Below are positions 49,731 through 57,915 of a DNA stretch of 64,000 nucleotides, one piece after another (position 1 is the stretch's first letter; each line of letters opens with the position of its first letter). Source of the stretch: Moraxellaceae bacterium (GTDB lineage: Bacteria > Pseudomonadota > Gammaproteobacteria > Pseudomonadales > Moraxellaceae); the NCBI GenBank assembly GCA_024234595.1, contig JACKNZ010000010.1, positions 74,157 through 138,156 on the forward strand, in the 5' to 3' direction. The notes under the pieces were generated by a model. It did no database searches, was not told the DNA's origin, and saw nothing but the letters and a program-made list of their open reading frames with translations. The position numbers and the translations under genes are program-made.

Positions 49731-50813
49731 ATGAGCGATATTTTAGTCACAGGTGCAAGCGGCTTTATTGGTAAGTTTTTAATCTTGGCATTGGTTAAAA
49801 AAGGCCATCGGGTGTTTGCCTTATTTAGAAAACCAACAGAGCAATTTCCACAGTTAATAGCATGGCTAGCAACAAAAGGCGTGGTTGAGGCGCAAATTGT
49901 GCCTATTCAAGGCGATTTGTCAGTCGCTAATGTGGGCATAAGCGAAGAAAGTTGGCAAAAAATGGCTAATGTTTCAGTGATTTATCATAGTGCGGCGATG
50001 TTTGGTTGGAATTTATCAGAGCAGCAAGCTCGACAAGTAAATGTTAAAGGTGTGCTTGAGTTATTGACCTTGGCACAACAAAAGTTGTCCTTAAAACAGG
50101 TGGTACAAGTATCAGGTTATATGTTAACCATGACTGAACATTTACAACAGTTGGGTATTGAAGGTTTGGCCGAACATGCTAACTGGTCAAAAATCTATCA
50201 ACAAGTAGGCGTGTATGAAGCCTCAAAAATTGAGGCACATTTTGCTATTAAACGTTTAAGTAAACAGCTTAATATACCTTTAACGGTGATTCATCCCGCC
50301 ACAGTGATTGGTGATCATCAACAAGGGGAGTTGGCCAGTCAGCAGCCATTTTATCAAACTTTAGTCGATTTAAAGGCAGGCAAATTATTTGCTGTACCTT
50401 CGGGGCAGGGCTACCGCTTGCCATTGGTGAGTGTAGCTTATTTAACGCAGTTTATGGCTAATGTTATTGATTACCCACAAACGATAAATCAAGAATATGT
50501 TTTGGCTGATAATTCCACACCAAACCTAAAGCAAGTATTAACAATTTGTGCTAATGCTGTCGCGGTAAAATCACCCGTGTTAGCTATTCCTATTCCTGTA
50601 TTAAAACGATTATTAGCCATTGATTTTATAGCTAAAAAAGCAGGTATGAGTTTGGAGATGTTACATTTTTTTCGTCAAGAATCCTTAGCCACAGAAGCCA
50701 CACAACAATTGGCCAATATGATGGCATTACCTTTACCTAGTTTGGAGCATTGTTTACAACAAACGGCAAAATTTGTCGCTAGGCAGTCTTATGTTTTGGC
50801 AAAGGCAAGCTAA
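49731..50813 (+). CDS. Extended SDR, NAD-dependent epimerase/dehydratase family
   Basis: 360 aa. An N-terminal nucleotide-binding motif TGASGFIG (residues 7-14) and a catalytic Y-x3-K in VYEASK identify an extended short-chain dehydrogenase, similar to dihydroflavonol reductase/3-beta-HSD-like members. The substrate is unknown. GAGGAG lies 7 nt before the ATG. Expression is probably under the MerR-type promoter upstream. The last 35 bp overlap the 3' end of envZ on the opposite strand. Confidence 0.85.
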   Translation: MSDILVTGASGFIGKFLILALVKKGHRVFALFRKPTEQFPQLIAWLATKGVVEAQIVPIQGDLSVANVGISEESWQKMANVSVIYHSAAMFGWNLSEQQARQVNVKGVLELLTLAQQKLSLKQVVQVSGYMLTMTEHLQQLGIEGLAEHANWSKIYQQVGVYEASKIEAHFAIKRLSKQLNIPLTVIHPATVIGDHQQGELASQQPFYQTLVDLKAGKLFAVPSGQGYRLPLVSVAYLTQFMANVIDYPQTINQEYVLADNSTPNLKQVLTICANAVAVKSPVLAIPIPVLKRLLAIDFIAKKAGMSLEMLHFFRQESLATEATQQLANMMALPLPSLEHCLQQTAKFVARQSYVLAKAS

Positions 50814-52110
50814 CGCTAATTTCTAGACCGCCGTCAGGGTGATTACGAATATCTAACGTCCCTTTGTGTATTTTAACAATTCGCGCCACAATCGCCAAAC
50901 CCAAGCCTGAGCCTTGGGTAGTTCGGGCAGACTCACCGCGTACAAAGGGTTGTAATAGTTCGGGAATTTGGCTTTCTTCGATGCCTTGTCCGTGGTCTCG
51001 GACACTAAATTCAATGGCCTGACGCTTAGCATGGCTGCTTAGTTCAATCGGGGCTTGGCCATAACGTAAGGCATTATTGACCAAATTCCCCACTAATCGC
51101 TTAATGGCGGTACGTCTTAGGGCAATGGTGGGTAAATCTGGTTCTAAATGCAAGTTGATGGTGGTTTGTTGGCTAAATTGTGCGGCTACTTCACTCAATA
51201 TATCGTTAATTTGGGTTAGCTCTAAGGCTTCGTCTGAGCCATCGCGCATAAAAGCAATAAACTGCTCTAAAATCGCATCCATGTCGGCAATATCTAAAAT
51301 CATACCTTCGGCCAAATCTTTATCGGACATCATTTCGGCAGTCAGGCGTAAACGGGTGAGGGGGGTGCGTAAATCGTGAGAGATACCAGCCAACATCACC
51401 GTTCTATCTTTGGCCGCTTGTTGAATTTCAAAGGTCATTTGATTAAAGGCGGCGTTAACAGCTCTAATTTCTGACGGCCCACGTTGTGTTTCGAGGATGG
51501 TGGAGTGTTTGCCTTTGGCCACTCGCCGAGCGGCTAATTCAAGGCGTTTGAGGGGGCGATTGAGTTGTCGCACCAAAATCAAAATCGCAGTAATCGCCAA
51601 CAACGGTACGCCAATAATCCACGCAATAATAATAAAGGGATTGTATTGAGCAAAAAACAGCAGTGGCTCGCGTATCCATACATCTTTCATCGAGGGCATA
51701 TATAGCCACAGTTGTGGCTTGGGCTTAAACTCAAAATAGACATCAACAGGCTCTTGCATTTCGGCACGCAGTTGAGCCTCTAATTCACGAGTAAAAAATT
51801 CGGCAAAGGGTTTTTCTTTGACTTTGGGAAAGTCTTCGGGATTTCGTACTACCTCAATCCCTGTTGCCTGTTTGACCCATGCTTGCATTTCGAGGGCTTG
51901 AGGATTTTGCAGCACATCTTGTTCGGCATTGCGTAACAACGACAAATTGACTGCCGCATAATGGGCGTGTTGGCGCATTTCGGGCAAGTACAAATTCCAC
52001 CAAAAAAACGCTAACGATAAGTATTGACTCACCAAAAGCACAATACTAATCACTAAAGTTGTACGCCATACCGCACTTTTGGGTTTAAGCCTTGCCCACC
52101 AATAGCCCAT
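50779..52110 (-). CDS. envZ: Osmolarity sensor histidine kinase EnvZ
   Basis: 443 aa. Transmembrane helix 1 (about 16-38), a periplasmic domain (about 39-155), transmembrane helix 2 (about 158-182), a HAMP linker, then HisKA with H245 in LAGISHDLRTPLTRLRL (E. coli H243) and an HATPase with NLVNNALRYG, DHGQGI and GSGLGLAIV. It phosphorylates and dephosphorylates OmpR. It follows ompR by 10 bp in the usual order. No porin gene lies nearby. Confidence 0.92.
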   Translation of the reverse strand: MGYWWARLKPKSAVWRTTLVISIVLLVSQYLSLAFFWWNLYLPEMRQHAHYAAVNLSLLRNAEQDVLQNPQALEMQAWVKQATGIEVVRNPEDFPKVKEKPFAEFFTRELEAQLRAEMQEPVDVYFEFKPKPQLWLYMPSMKDVWIREPLLFFAQYNPFIIIAWIIGVPLLAITAILILVRQLNRPLKRLELAARRVAKGKHSTILETQRGPSEIRAVNAAFNQMTFEIQQAAKDRTVMLAGISHDLRTPLTRLRLTAEMMSDKDLAEGMILDIADMDAILEQFIAFMRDGSDEALELTQINDILSEVAAQFSQQTTINLHLEPDLPTIALRRTAIKRLVGNLVNNALRYGQAPIELSSHAKRQAIEFSVRDHGQGIEESQIPELLQPFVRGESARTTQGSGLGLAIVARIVKIHKGTLDIRNHPDGGLEISVSLPLPKHKTA

Positions 52111-52120
52111 GATAGGTTAA

Positions 52121-52849
52121 TTACTCTTTGCCATCGGGAACAAATACATAACCTACACCCCATACGGTTTGAATATAACGGGCTTTGGTGGAGTCTTCTT
52201 CAATTAAACGGCGCAAGCGCGAGACTTGCACATCAATCGAACGCTCCATGGCTCCCCATTCACGACCACGCGCTAAATTCATCAGTTTATCGCGGGTCAG
52301 TGGCTCTCGTGGATGTTGTACGAGGGCTTTTAATACCGCAAATTCGCCTGTGGTGAGAGGAACATCTTGGCCATTTTTACGAAATTGACGGGTCGATAAA
52401 TCAAGTTCCCACTCACCAAAAGTCACGGTTTCGGCTTGTTGCGAGGGCGCACCAGGTAACTCGCGCACTTGACGGCGTAACACGGCTTTAATGCGCGCTA
52501 ATAATTCTTGAGGGTTAAAAGGCTTAGGTAAGTAGTCGTCTGCACCTGCATCTAAACCGCTAATACGGTCGGCATCGGCTCCGCGTGCAGTGAGCATAAT
52601 AATCGGCAAGTGATTGTTGGCGGCACGCAAACGGCGGCAAATCGCCAAGCCGTCTTCACCAGGTAACATAAAATCTAACACCATAATGGAGAATAATTCG
52701 CGGGCTAATACTCTGTCCATTTGTGCTGCATCGGGGACGGCTTTAACGGTAAAGCCTTGTTCTTCTAAAAAGCGTTGTAATAAGGTTCGCAAACGTACAT
52801 CGTCATCGACAACCAAAATTTTATGGCTTTCGTGTGCTTGGTTTTCCAT
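52121..52849 (-). CDS. ompR: Response regulator OmpR
   Basis: 242 aa. Receiver domain with the acidic pocket D15-D17 and phosphoacceptor D59 in VLDFMLPGEDG, and a C-terminal winged helix (LTTGEFAVLKALVQHPREPLTRDKL, RSIDVQVSRLRRLIEED, WGVGYVFVPDG). The length and motifs match E. coli OmpR (239 aa). It controls porins and envelope genes in response to osmolarity and acid. First gene of the ompR-envZ operon. Confidence 0.95.
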   Translation of the reverse strand: MENQAHESHKILVVDDDVRLRTLLQRFLEEQGFTVKAVPDAAQMDRVLARELFSIMVLDFMLPGEDGLAICRRLRAANNHLPIIMLTARGADADRISGLDAGADDYLPKPFNPQELLARIKAVLRRQVRELPGAPSQQAETVTFGEWELDLSTRQFRKNGQDVPLTTGEFAVLKALVQHPREPLTRDKLMNLARGREWGAMERSIDVQVSRLRRLIEEDSTKARYIQTVWGVGYVFVPDGKE

Positions 52850-52874
52850 GAATGGCTCTCTATTTAATTATTTA

Positions 52875-54203
52875 CTAATATAACCACTGTTTTACCACAA
52901 AACCTAAACTGGCGCATACTGCCAATAAGGGTATCACGCCTATATTAAAGCGCACTAAAGCGACAAATGCCGTTACCGATAGTAACAAAGCCAGATAATC
53001 GGCTGTTTGGCCAAAGCCTTGTGGCCAAAATACATGATAGGCCATAAATAACGCCAAATTCACAATCACACCGACAATAGCGGCACTAATGGCGGTTAAA
53101 GGCGCGTGAAGTTTAGGTAAATGACGAGTGGCCTCCACAACAGGCGCACCTAAAAAAATAAAAATAAACGAGGGTAAAAAGGTAAAAAAAGTCGCCAAAC
53201 TGGAGGCAATCATGGCATTAAGCATCGGGTCTAAGCCTAAATGTTGTTGCCAACCTGCCACAAATCCCACAAAAGCCACAATCATAATTAACGGGCCAGG
53301 TGTGCTTTCGCCCAATGCCAAACCGTCCATCATTTGCGCTTGGCTTAACCATTGATAATCAACCACCATCGCATGATTAACATAAGGCAACACCGCATAC
53401 GCGCCACCAAAAGTTAATAACGCGGCTTTACTAAAAAATTGGGCAATATGGTTATACAAATGTGTTTGGCCAAAAACAAAAAACACCGCACTTAAACTGC
53501 CCACCCATAACACTAGACTGACCAATAATGCCTTGCGCCATGTTTGGGGTTGATAGTGGGCGTGAGCAGGTATTGGGGTGTGGTCATCAATGACACTCGC
53601 GCCATAACTTTTGCCACTACTACCATGCCCACCTGCCTTAAATAAAGACGGCTGCCTACGATACAATACAATACCAAGTAAGGCTGCTGCTAAAACAATC
53701 CACACAAAACCTAAACCTGCGACTATTGCCAATAATGCAGCAAGACTAATGGCGCGTAGATGGTTGTTTTTTAATGTTTTACTTGCTAATCGCCATGCGG
53801 CAGCCAGTACTAAGGCAACAACAACGGGTTTTATGCCCCATAAAATCGCTTGTGCGCTAGGTAGTTGGCCAAAACTCATATACAGCCAACCCAGTAACCA
53901 AAACAGTAACAAAGACGGTAACACAAATAAGCCACCTGCAATCAGTCCTCCCCAACGACCATGTAAAAGCCAACCAATATAAGTGGCTAGTTGTTGGGCT
54001 TCAGGGCCGGGCAAAATCATGCAGTAGTTAAGTGCGTGTAAAAAACGGTTTTCGGAAATCCAGCGTTTGTCCTCAACTAATTCTTTGTGCATTAAGGCAA
54101 TTTGCCCTGCAGGGCCACCAAAACTGATACAGCCAATTTTGAGCCAAAGTTTTAGAGCTTGGGTGAAGGTGGGGGAGGCTGGCGGATTTTGTGTGTCACT
54201 CAT
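52875..54203 (-). CDS. chrA: Chromate transporter ChrA (CHR family, long form)
   Basis: 442 aa with two homologous CHR halves, as in long-chain ChrA. First half: IGCISFGGPAGQIALMHKELV and ILPGPEAQQLATYIGW; second half: LLTFGGAYAVLPYVNHAMV and STPGPLIMIVAFVGFVAG. About ten membrane helices. ChrA exports chromate and gives resistance; the physiological role may be export of other anions. There is a histidine/serine-rich loop between halves (GHGSSGKSYG... HTPIPAHAHY). No chrB regulator is adjacent. Confidence 0.9.
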   Translation of the reverse strand: MSDTQNPPASPTFTQALKLWLKIGCISFGGPAGQIALMHKELVEDKRWISENRFLHALNYCMILPGPEAQQLATYIGWLLHGRWGGLIAGGLFVLPSLLLFWLLGWLYMSFGQLPSAQAILWGIKPVVVALVLAAAWRLASKTLKNNHLRAISLAALLAIVAGLGFVWIVLAAALLGIVLYRRQPSLFKAGGHGSSGKSYGASVIDDHTPIPAHAHYQPQTWRKALLVSLVLWVGSLSAVFFVFGQTHLYNHIAQFFSKAALLTFGGAYAVLPYVNHAMVVDYQWLSQAQMMDGLALGESTPGPLIMIVAFVGFVAGWQQHLGLDPMLNAMIASSLATFFTFLPSFIFIFLGAPVVEATRHLPKLHAPLTAISAAIVGVIVNLALFMAYHVFWPQGFGQTADYLALLLSVTAFVALVRFNIGVIPLLAVCASLGFVVKQWLY

Positions 54204-54266
54204 ATTGGAATCTGTGTGAGGAGGGATATAATGACCGCCATTTTAACCTAATCAAACAAATAAACT

Positions 54267-56582
54267 ATGACCCTTTTTAGCCAAAAAATTGCCCAAGAAC
54301 TCTCGGTTAAAGCCGAACAAGTTGAAGCTGCTATTCAATTATTAGATGGTGGGGCAACCGTTCCGTTTATTGCTCGTTATCGTAAAGAAGTCACTCAAGG
54401 TTTAGACGATACTCAATTACGCTTTTTAGAAGAACGTTTGGTGTATTTACGAGAGTTGGAAGACCGCCGCCAAACGATTATTAATAGCATCAACGAACAA
54501 GGCAAATTAACGCCCGAACTCAATGCAAAATTGTTGGCAGCGGATACCAAAGCGATGTTGGAAGATTTATATTTACCCTATAAACCCAAAAAGACTACCA
54601 AAGGTCAACTGGCGATTGCCGCAGGATTGTTGCCTTTGGCGGAGCAATTATTGGCAAATCCCAGTCTTAATCCACAAACTACTGCCGAAAGCTTTATTTG
54701 TGAAGGCTATGCCGACTCTAAAGCGGTATTAGAAGGGGCAAAATATATTTTAATGGAGCGTTTTGCCGAAGATGCCGAGCTATTAGCTAAAATTCGCCCT
54801 TATTTTTATCAACAAGCCCATCTAATCAGTAAATTGGTTGATGGCAAAGAACAAGAAGCCGCTAAATTTAAAGACTATTTTGATTTTAGTGAAGCACTCA
54901 GCACTATTCCTTCGCATCGTGCTTTAGCGGTGTTTCGTGGTCGTAATGAAGGTTTTTTAACCGTCACCGTGAATTTGCCTCATCTTGACAGCACCATGCC
55001 GCATCCGTGTGAGGGCGTGATTGCCAATCAATTTGATATTCGCCAACAACAACGTGCTGCCGATAATTGGTTGCAAGAAGTGGTAAGATGGACGTGGCGT
55101 ATTAAATTGCAGCCACATTTAGAAAGTAGCTTTGTCACCGAATTAAAAAATCAAGCCGATGGCGAAGCGATTCATGTCTTTGGCCAAAACCTAAAAAACT
55201 TGTTAATGGCTGCGCCTGCGGGTCAACGGGCAACCATGGGTTTAGATCCCGGTTTACGCACAGGTGTAAAAGTTGCCATTGTTGATAAAACAGGGAAATT
55301 AGTCGCTTATACCGCGATTTTTCCTCATCAACCGAAAAACGAATGGCACGAGTCTTTAGCCGTGTTAGCCAAATTATGCGCCCAACATCACGTGGAGTTA
55401 ATTGCCATTGGTAATGGTACTGCGTCACGTGAGACTGACCAATTAGCCGCCGAATTGATTAAAAAACACAGCGAATTAAAATTAACCAAAATTGTCGTCA
55501 GTGAAGCAGGTGCGTCCGTGTATTCTGCCTCTGCGTTGGCCGCCGAGGAATTTCCCGATTTAGATGTCTCCTATCGGGGCGCGGTGTCGATTGCCCGTCG
55601 TTTGCAAGACCCTTTAGCCGAATTAGTCAAAATTGAACCTAAAGCGATTGGTGTTGGTCAATATCAGCATGATGTTAATCAGCCTCAGTTGGCGCGTGGT
55701 TTGGATGCGGTGGTGGAAGACTGTGTTAATGCGGTGGGTGTTGATGTGAATACGGCATCAGTGGCCTTATTAACCCGTATTGCAGGTTTAAATAAAACCA
55801 TTGCCCAAAACTTGGTGAATTTTAGAAATGAACATGGTGCATTTGCCAATCGTGAAAATCTGAAAAAAGTACCACGCTTAGGCGCAAAAACCTTTGAGCA
55901 AGCGGCAGGATTTTTGCGCATTTCAGGGGGAGATAATCCCTTAGATAGTTCTAGTGTCCATCCTGAAGCCTATCCTGTGGTAGAAAAGATTTTGCGCAAC
56001 AAGGGCTTAACAATGAGCGATTTAATGGGCAATAGCGAAAAAGTCCGTTCCATTAAAGCCCAAGATTATATTGATGAGCGTTTTGGTTTACCCACGATTC
56101 AAGATATTTTACAAGAGTTAGAAAAACCAGCGCGTGACCCACGACCTGCTTTTGTTGCACCACAGTTTATGGAAGGTGTCACCGATATTAAAGACTTAGT
56201 GGTAGGTATGGTGTTAGAAGGTGTGGTCACTAATGTCACGAATTTTGGTGCGTTTGTCGATATTGGCGTACATCAAGATGGCTTAGTACATATTTCAATG
56301 TTGTCAGAAAGTTTTGTCAAAGACCCTCATGCGGTGGTCAAAGCAGGCGACATTGTCAAAGTGAAAGTGATTGAAGTGGATGTGGCACGTAAACGGATTG
56401 CGTTAACCCGCCGCTTAAACGACAAAGCTGCGGCACAAACCGCGACGCGTGCTGAACCTAAAGTCACTAATCAACGTTCGTTTAATAGTCCTGCACCTAG
56501 CAATAGTAAAGGCAAAAACTCAACCCCTGCTAAATCAGGCACGATGGCCGATTTGTTTGCTAAGGCAGGGGTGAGGAAGTAA
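54267..56582 (+). CDS. tex: RNA-binding transcriptional accessory protein Tex
   Basis: 771 aa, full length for Tex. N-terminal Tex domain (PFIARYRKEVTQGLDDTQLR), YqgF/RuvC-like fold (MGLDPGLRTGVKVAIVD), helix-hairpin-helix repeats (VDVNTASVALLTRIAGLNKTIA) and a C-terminal S1 RNA-binding domain at about 645-720 (GMVLEGVVTNVTNFGAFVDIG). A basic tail rich in Ser/Asn follows. It is linked to transcription and general RNA metabolism. Divergent from chrA. Confidence 0.95.
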   Translation: MTLFSQKIAQELSVKAEQVEAAIQLLDGGATVPFIARYRKEVTQGLDDTQLRFLEERLVYLRELEDRRQTIINSINEQGKLTPELNAKLLAADTKAMLEDLYLPYKPKKTTKGQLAIAAGLLPLAEQLLANPSLNPQTTAESFICEGYADSKAVLEGAKYILMERFAEDAELLAKIRPYFYQQAHLISKLVDGKEQEAAKFKDYFDFSEALSTIPSHRALAVFRGRNEGFLTVTVNLPHLDSTMPHPCEGVIANQFDIRQQQRAADNWLQEVVRWTWRIKLQPHLESSFVTELKNQADGEAIHVFGQNLKNLLMAAPAGQRATMGLDPGLRTGVKVAIVDKTGKLVAYTAIFPHQPKNEWHESLAVLAKLCAQHHVELIAIGNGTASRETDQLAAELIKKHSELKLTKIVVSEAGASVYSASALAAEEFPDLDVSYRGAVSIARRLQDPLAELVKIEPKAIGVGQYQHDVNQPQLARGLDAVVEDCVNAVGVDVNTASVALLTRIAGLNKTIAQNLVNFRNEHGAFANRENLKKVPRLGAKTFEQAAGFLRISGGDNPLDSSSVHPEAYPVVEKILRNKGLTMSDLMGNSEKVRSIKAQDYIDERFGLPTIQDILQELEKPARDPRPAFVAPQFMEGVTDIKDLVVGMVLEGVVTNVTNFGAFVDIGVHQDGLVHISMLSESFVKDPHAVVKAGDIVKVKVIEVDVARKRIALTRRLNDKAAAQTATRAEPKVTNQRSFNSPAPSNSKGKNSTPAKSGTMADLFAKAGVRK

Positions 56583-56643
56583 TAAATTTTGCGATGGTTT
56601 ATGATTACTATGTCATAACCATACATACCTAACAGGAAAACAA

Positions 56644-57699
56644 ATGTCTTCTTTAGAAGCATCAACCTTGCATCGCCTGATGTTGGCCGTTGTACTAAGC
56701 ATACTGCTGATATTGGGCTATCAAATTTTACAGGTCTTTTTTATTCCTATGGCATGGGCAGGGGTATTAGCCTATGTCACATGGCCAATCTATCAATATG
56801 TCTTAAAAAAAACAGGTGCAAGACACAATCTAGCTGCTTCTATTATGACCATTAGCCTAGCCTTGATAATTGTCATTCCACTCTTGTTCGCAATTATCAT
56901 GCTACAAGTAGAAGCAAGCCATGTTTATCATCATCTATTAGAAAAAATATCCCAACAAAATTTACGTTTGCCTTCTTTTGTGCAACATTGGCCTTTTGCT
57001 AACGAATTACAAAAAGCCCTTGATGATTTATTGGCCAATCCTCAAAGTTTTAAACAGCAATTACAAGCATGGTTTCAAAAAGGTTTTGGCGCAGCCGCAC
57101 AGGTGGCGGGCAGTATCGGTAAAAACTTGGGCAAATTGTCGATGGCAATTTTTACCCTGTTTTTCTTTTATCGTGATGGCCAACAAATTATGCTGCAAGT
57201 TCAGCAAGGGCTAAAAGTGCTAATTGGCGAGCGTGTGCATGGTTATATACAAGCCATCGGTGATACAACACGTGCCGTAGTGTATGGCATTGTATTAACA
57301 GCTGTCGCTCAGGGCTTTTTGGCAGGTTTAGGTTATGCGGTGGTTGGCATGGAAAGCCCCATATTTTTGGCAGCAGTCACCACGTTAGTAGCCATGATTC
57401 CTTTTGGAACACCTTTTGCGTGGGGGAGTGTAGCGGCATGGTTATTAAGTCAAGGCTATACCATCGAAGCTTTGGGTTTGGCCGCATGGGGAACTTTTGT
57501 GATTAGTTGGGTGGACAACATTATTCGCCCTTTAGTGATTTCTAGTGCCACAAAAATTCCTTTTTTATTAGTAATGTTTGGTGTATTAGGTGGTTTAAGT
57601 GCCTTTGGTATGATAGGTTTATTCATCGGGCCAGTGATTTTGGCAGTCTTGGTCGCTGTATGGCGGCAATGGTTAGAAAGTGAGCGTGATGTAGTATAG
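56644..57699 (+). CDS. AI-2E/PerM-family transporter
   Basis: 351 aa with about eight membrane helices and a helical central region (residues about 85-180). The C-terminal half carries IPFGTPFAWGSVAAWLLSQG, WVDNIIRPLVIS and LGGLSAFGMIGLFIGPVILAV, the signature of PF01594. Relatives include PerM and TqsA; substrates are mostly unproven (AI-2 export or sodium/proton antiport claimed for some). AGGAAAA precedes the ATG. Confidence 0.88.
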   Translation: MSSLEASTLHRLMLAVVLSILLILGYQILQVFFIPMAWAGVLAYVTWPIYQYVLKKTGARHNLAASIMTISLALIIVIPLLFAIIMLQVEASHVYHHLLEKISQQNLRLPSFVQHWPFANELQKALDDLLANPQSFKQQLQAWFQKGFGAAAQVAGSIGKNLGKLSMAIFTLFFFYRDGQQIMLQVQQGLKVLIGERVHGYIQAIGDTTRAVVYGIVLTAVAQGFLAGLGYAVVGMESPIFLAAVTTLVAMIPFGTPFAWGSVAAWLLSQGYTIEALGLAAWGTFVISWVDNIIRPLVISSATKIPFLLVMFGVLGGLSAFGMIGLFIGPVILAVLVAVWRQWLESERDVV

Positions 57700-57915
57700 G
57701 TCACAAGATTAAATTGACGTATTATGCCTATAGATGGCTAGCTACAAACTTTTAGCACCGCCTAGTCACGTAGCACATATAAAATGGAGTTTTTACTCTA
57801 GAATAATTACTCTAAATATTTGAATTAAAACAAAAATTAGAGCTTTTGCACCAGTTGTTTAATGATTCAATAATCGTTAAACTGCTGCAAAATTGCTCAA
57901 AATCTAGGAGCCAAC

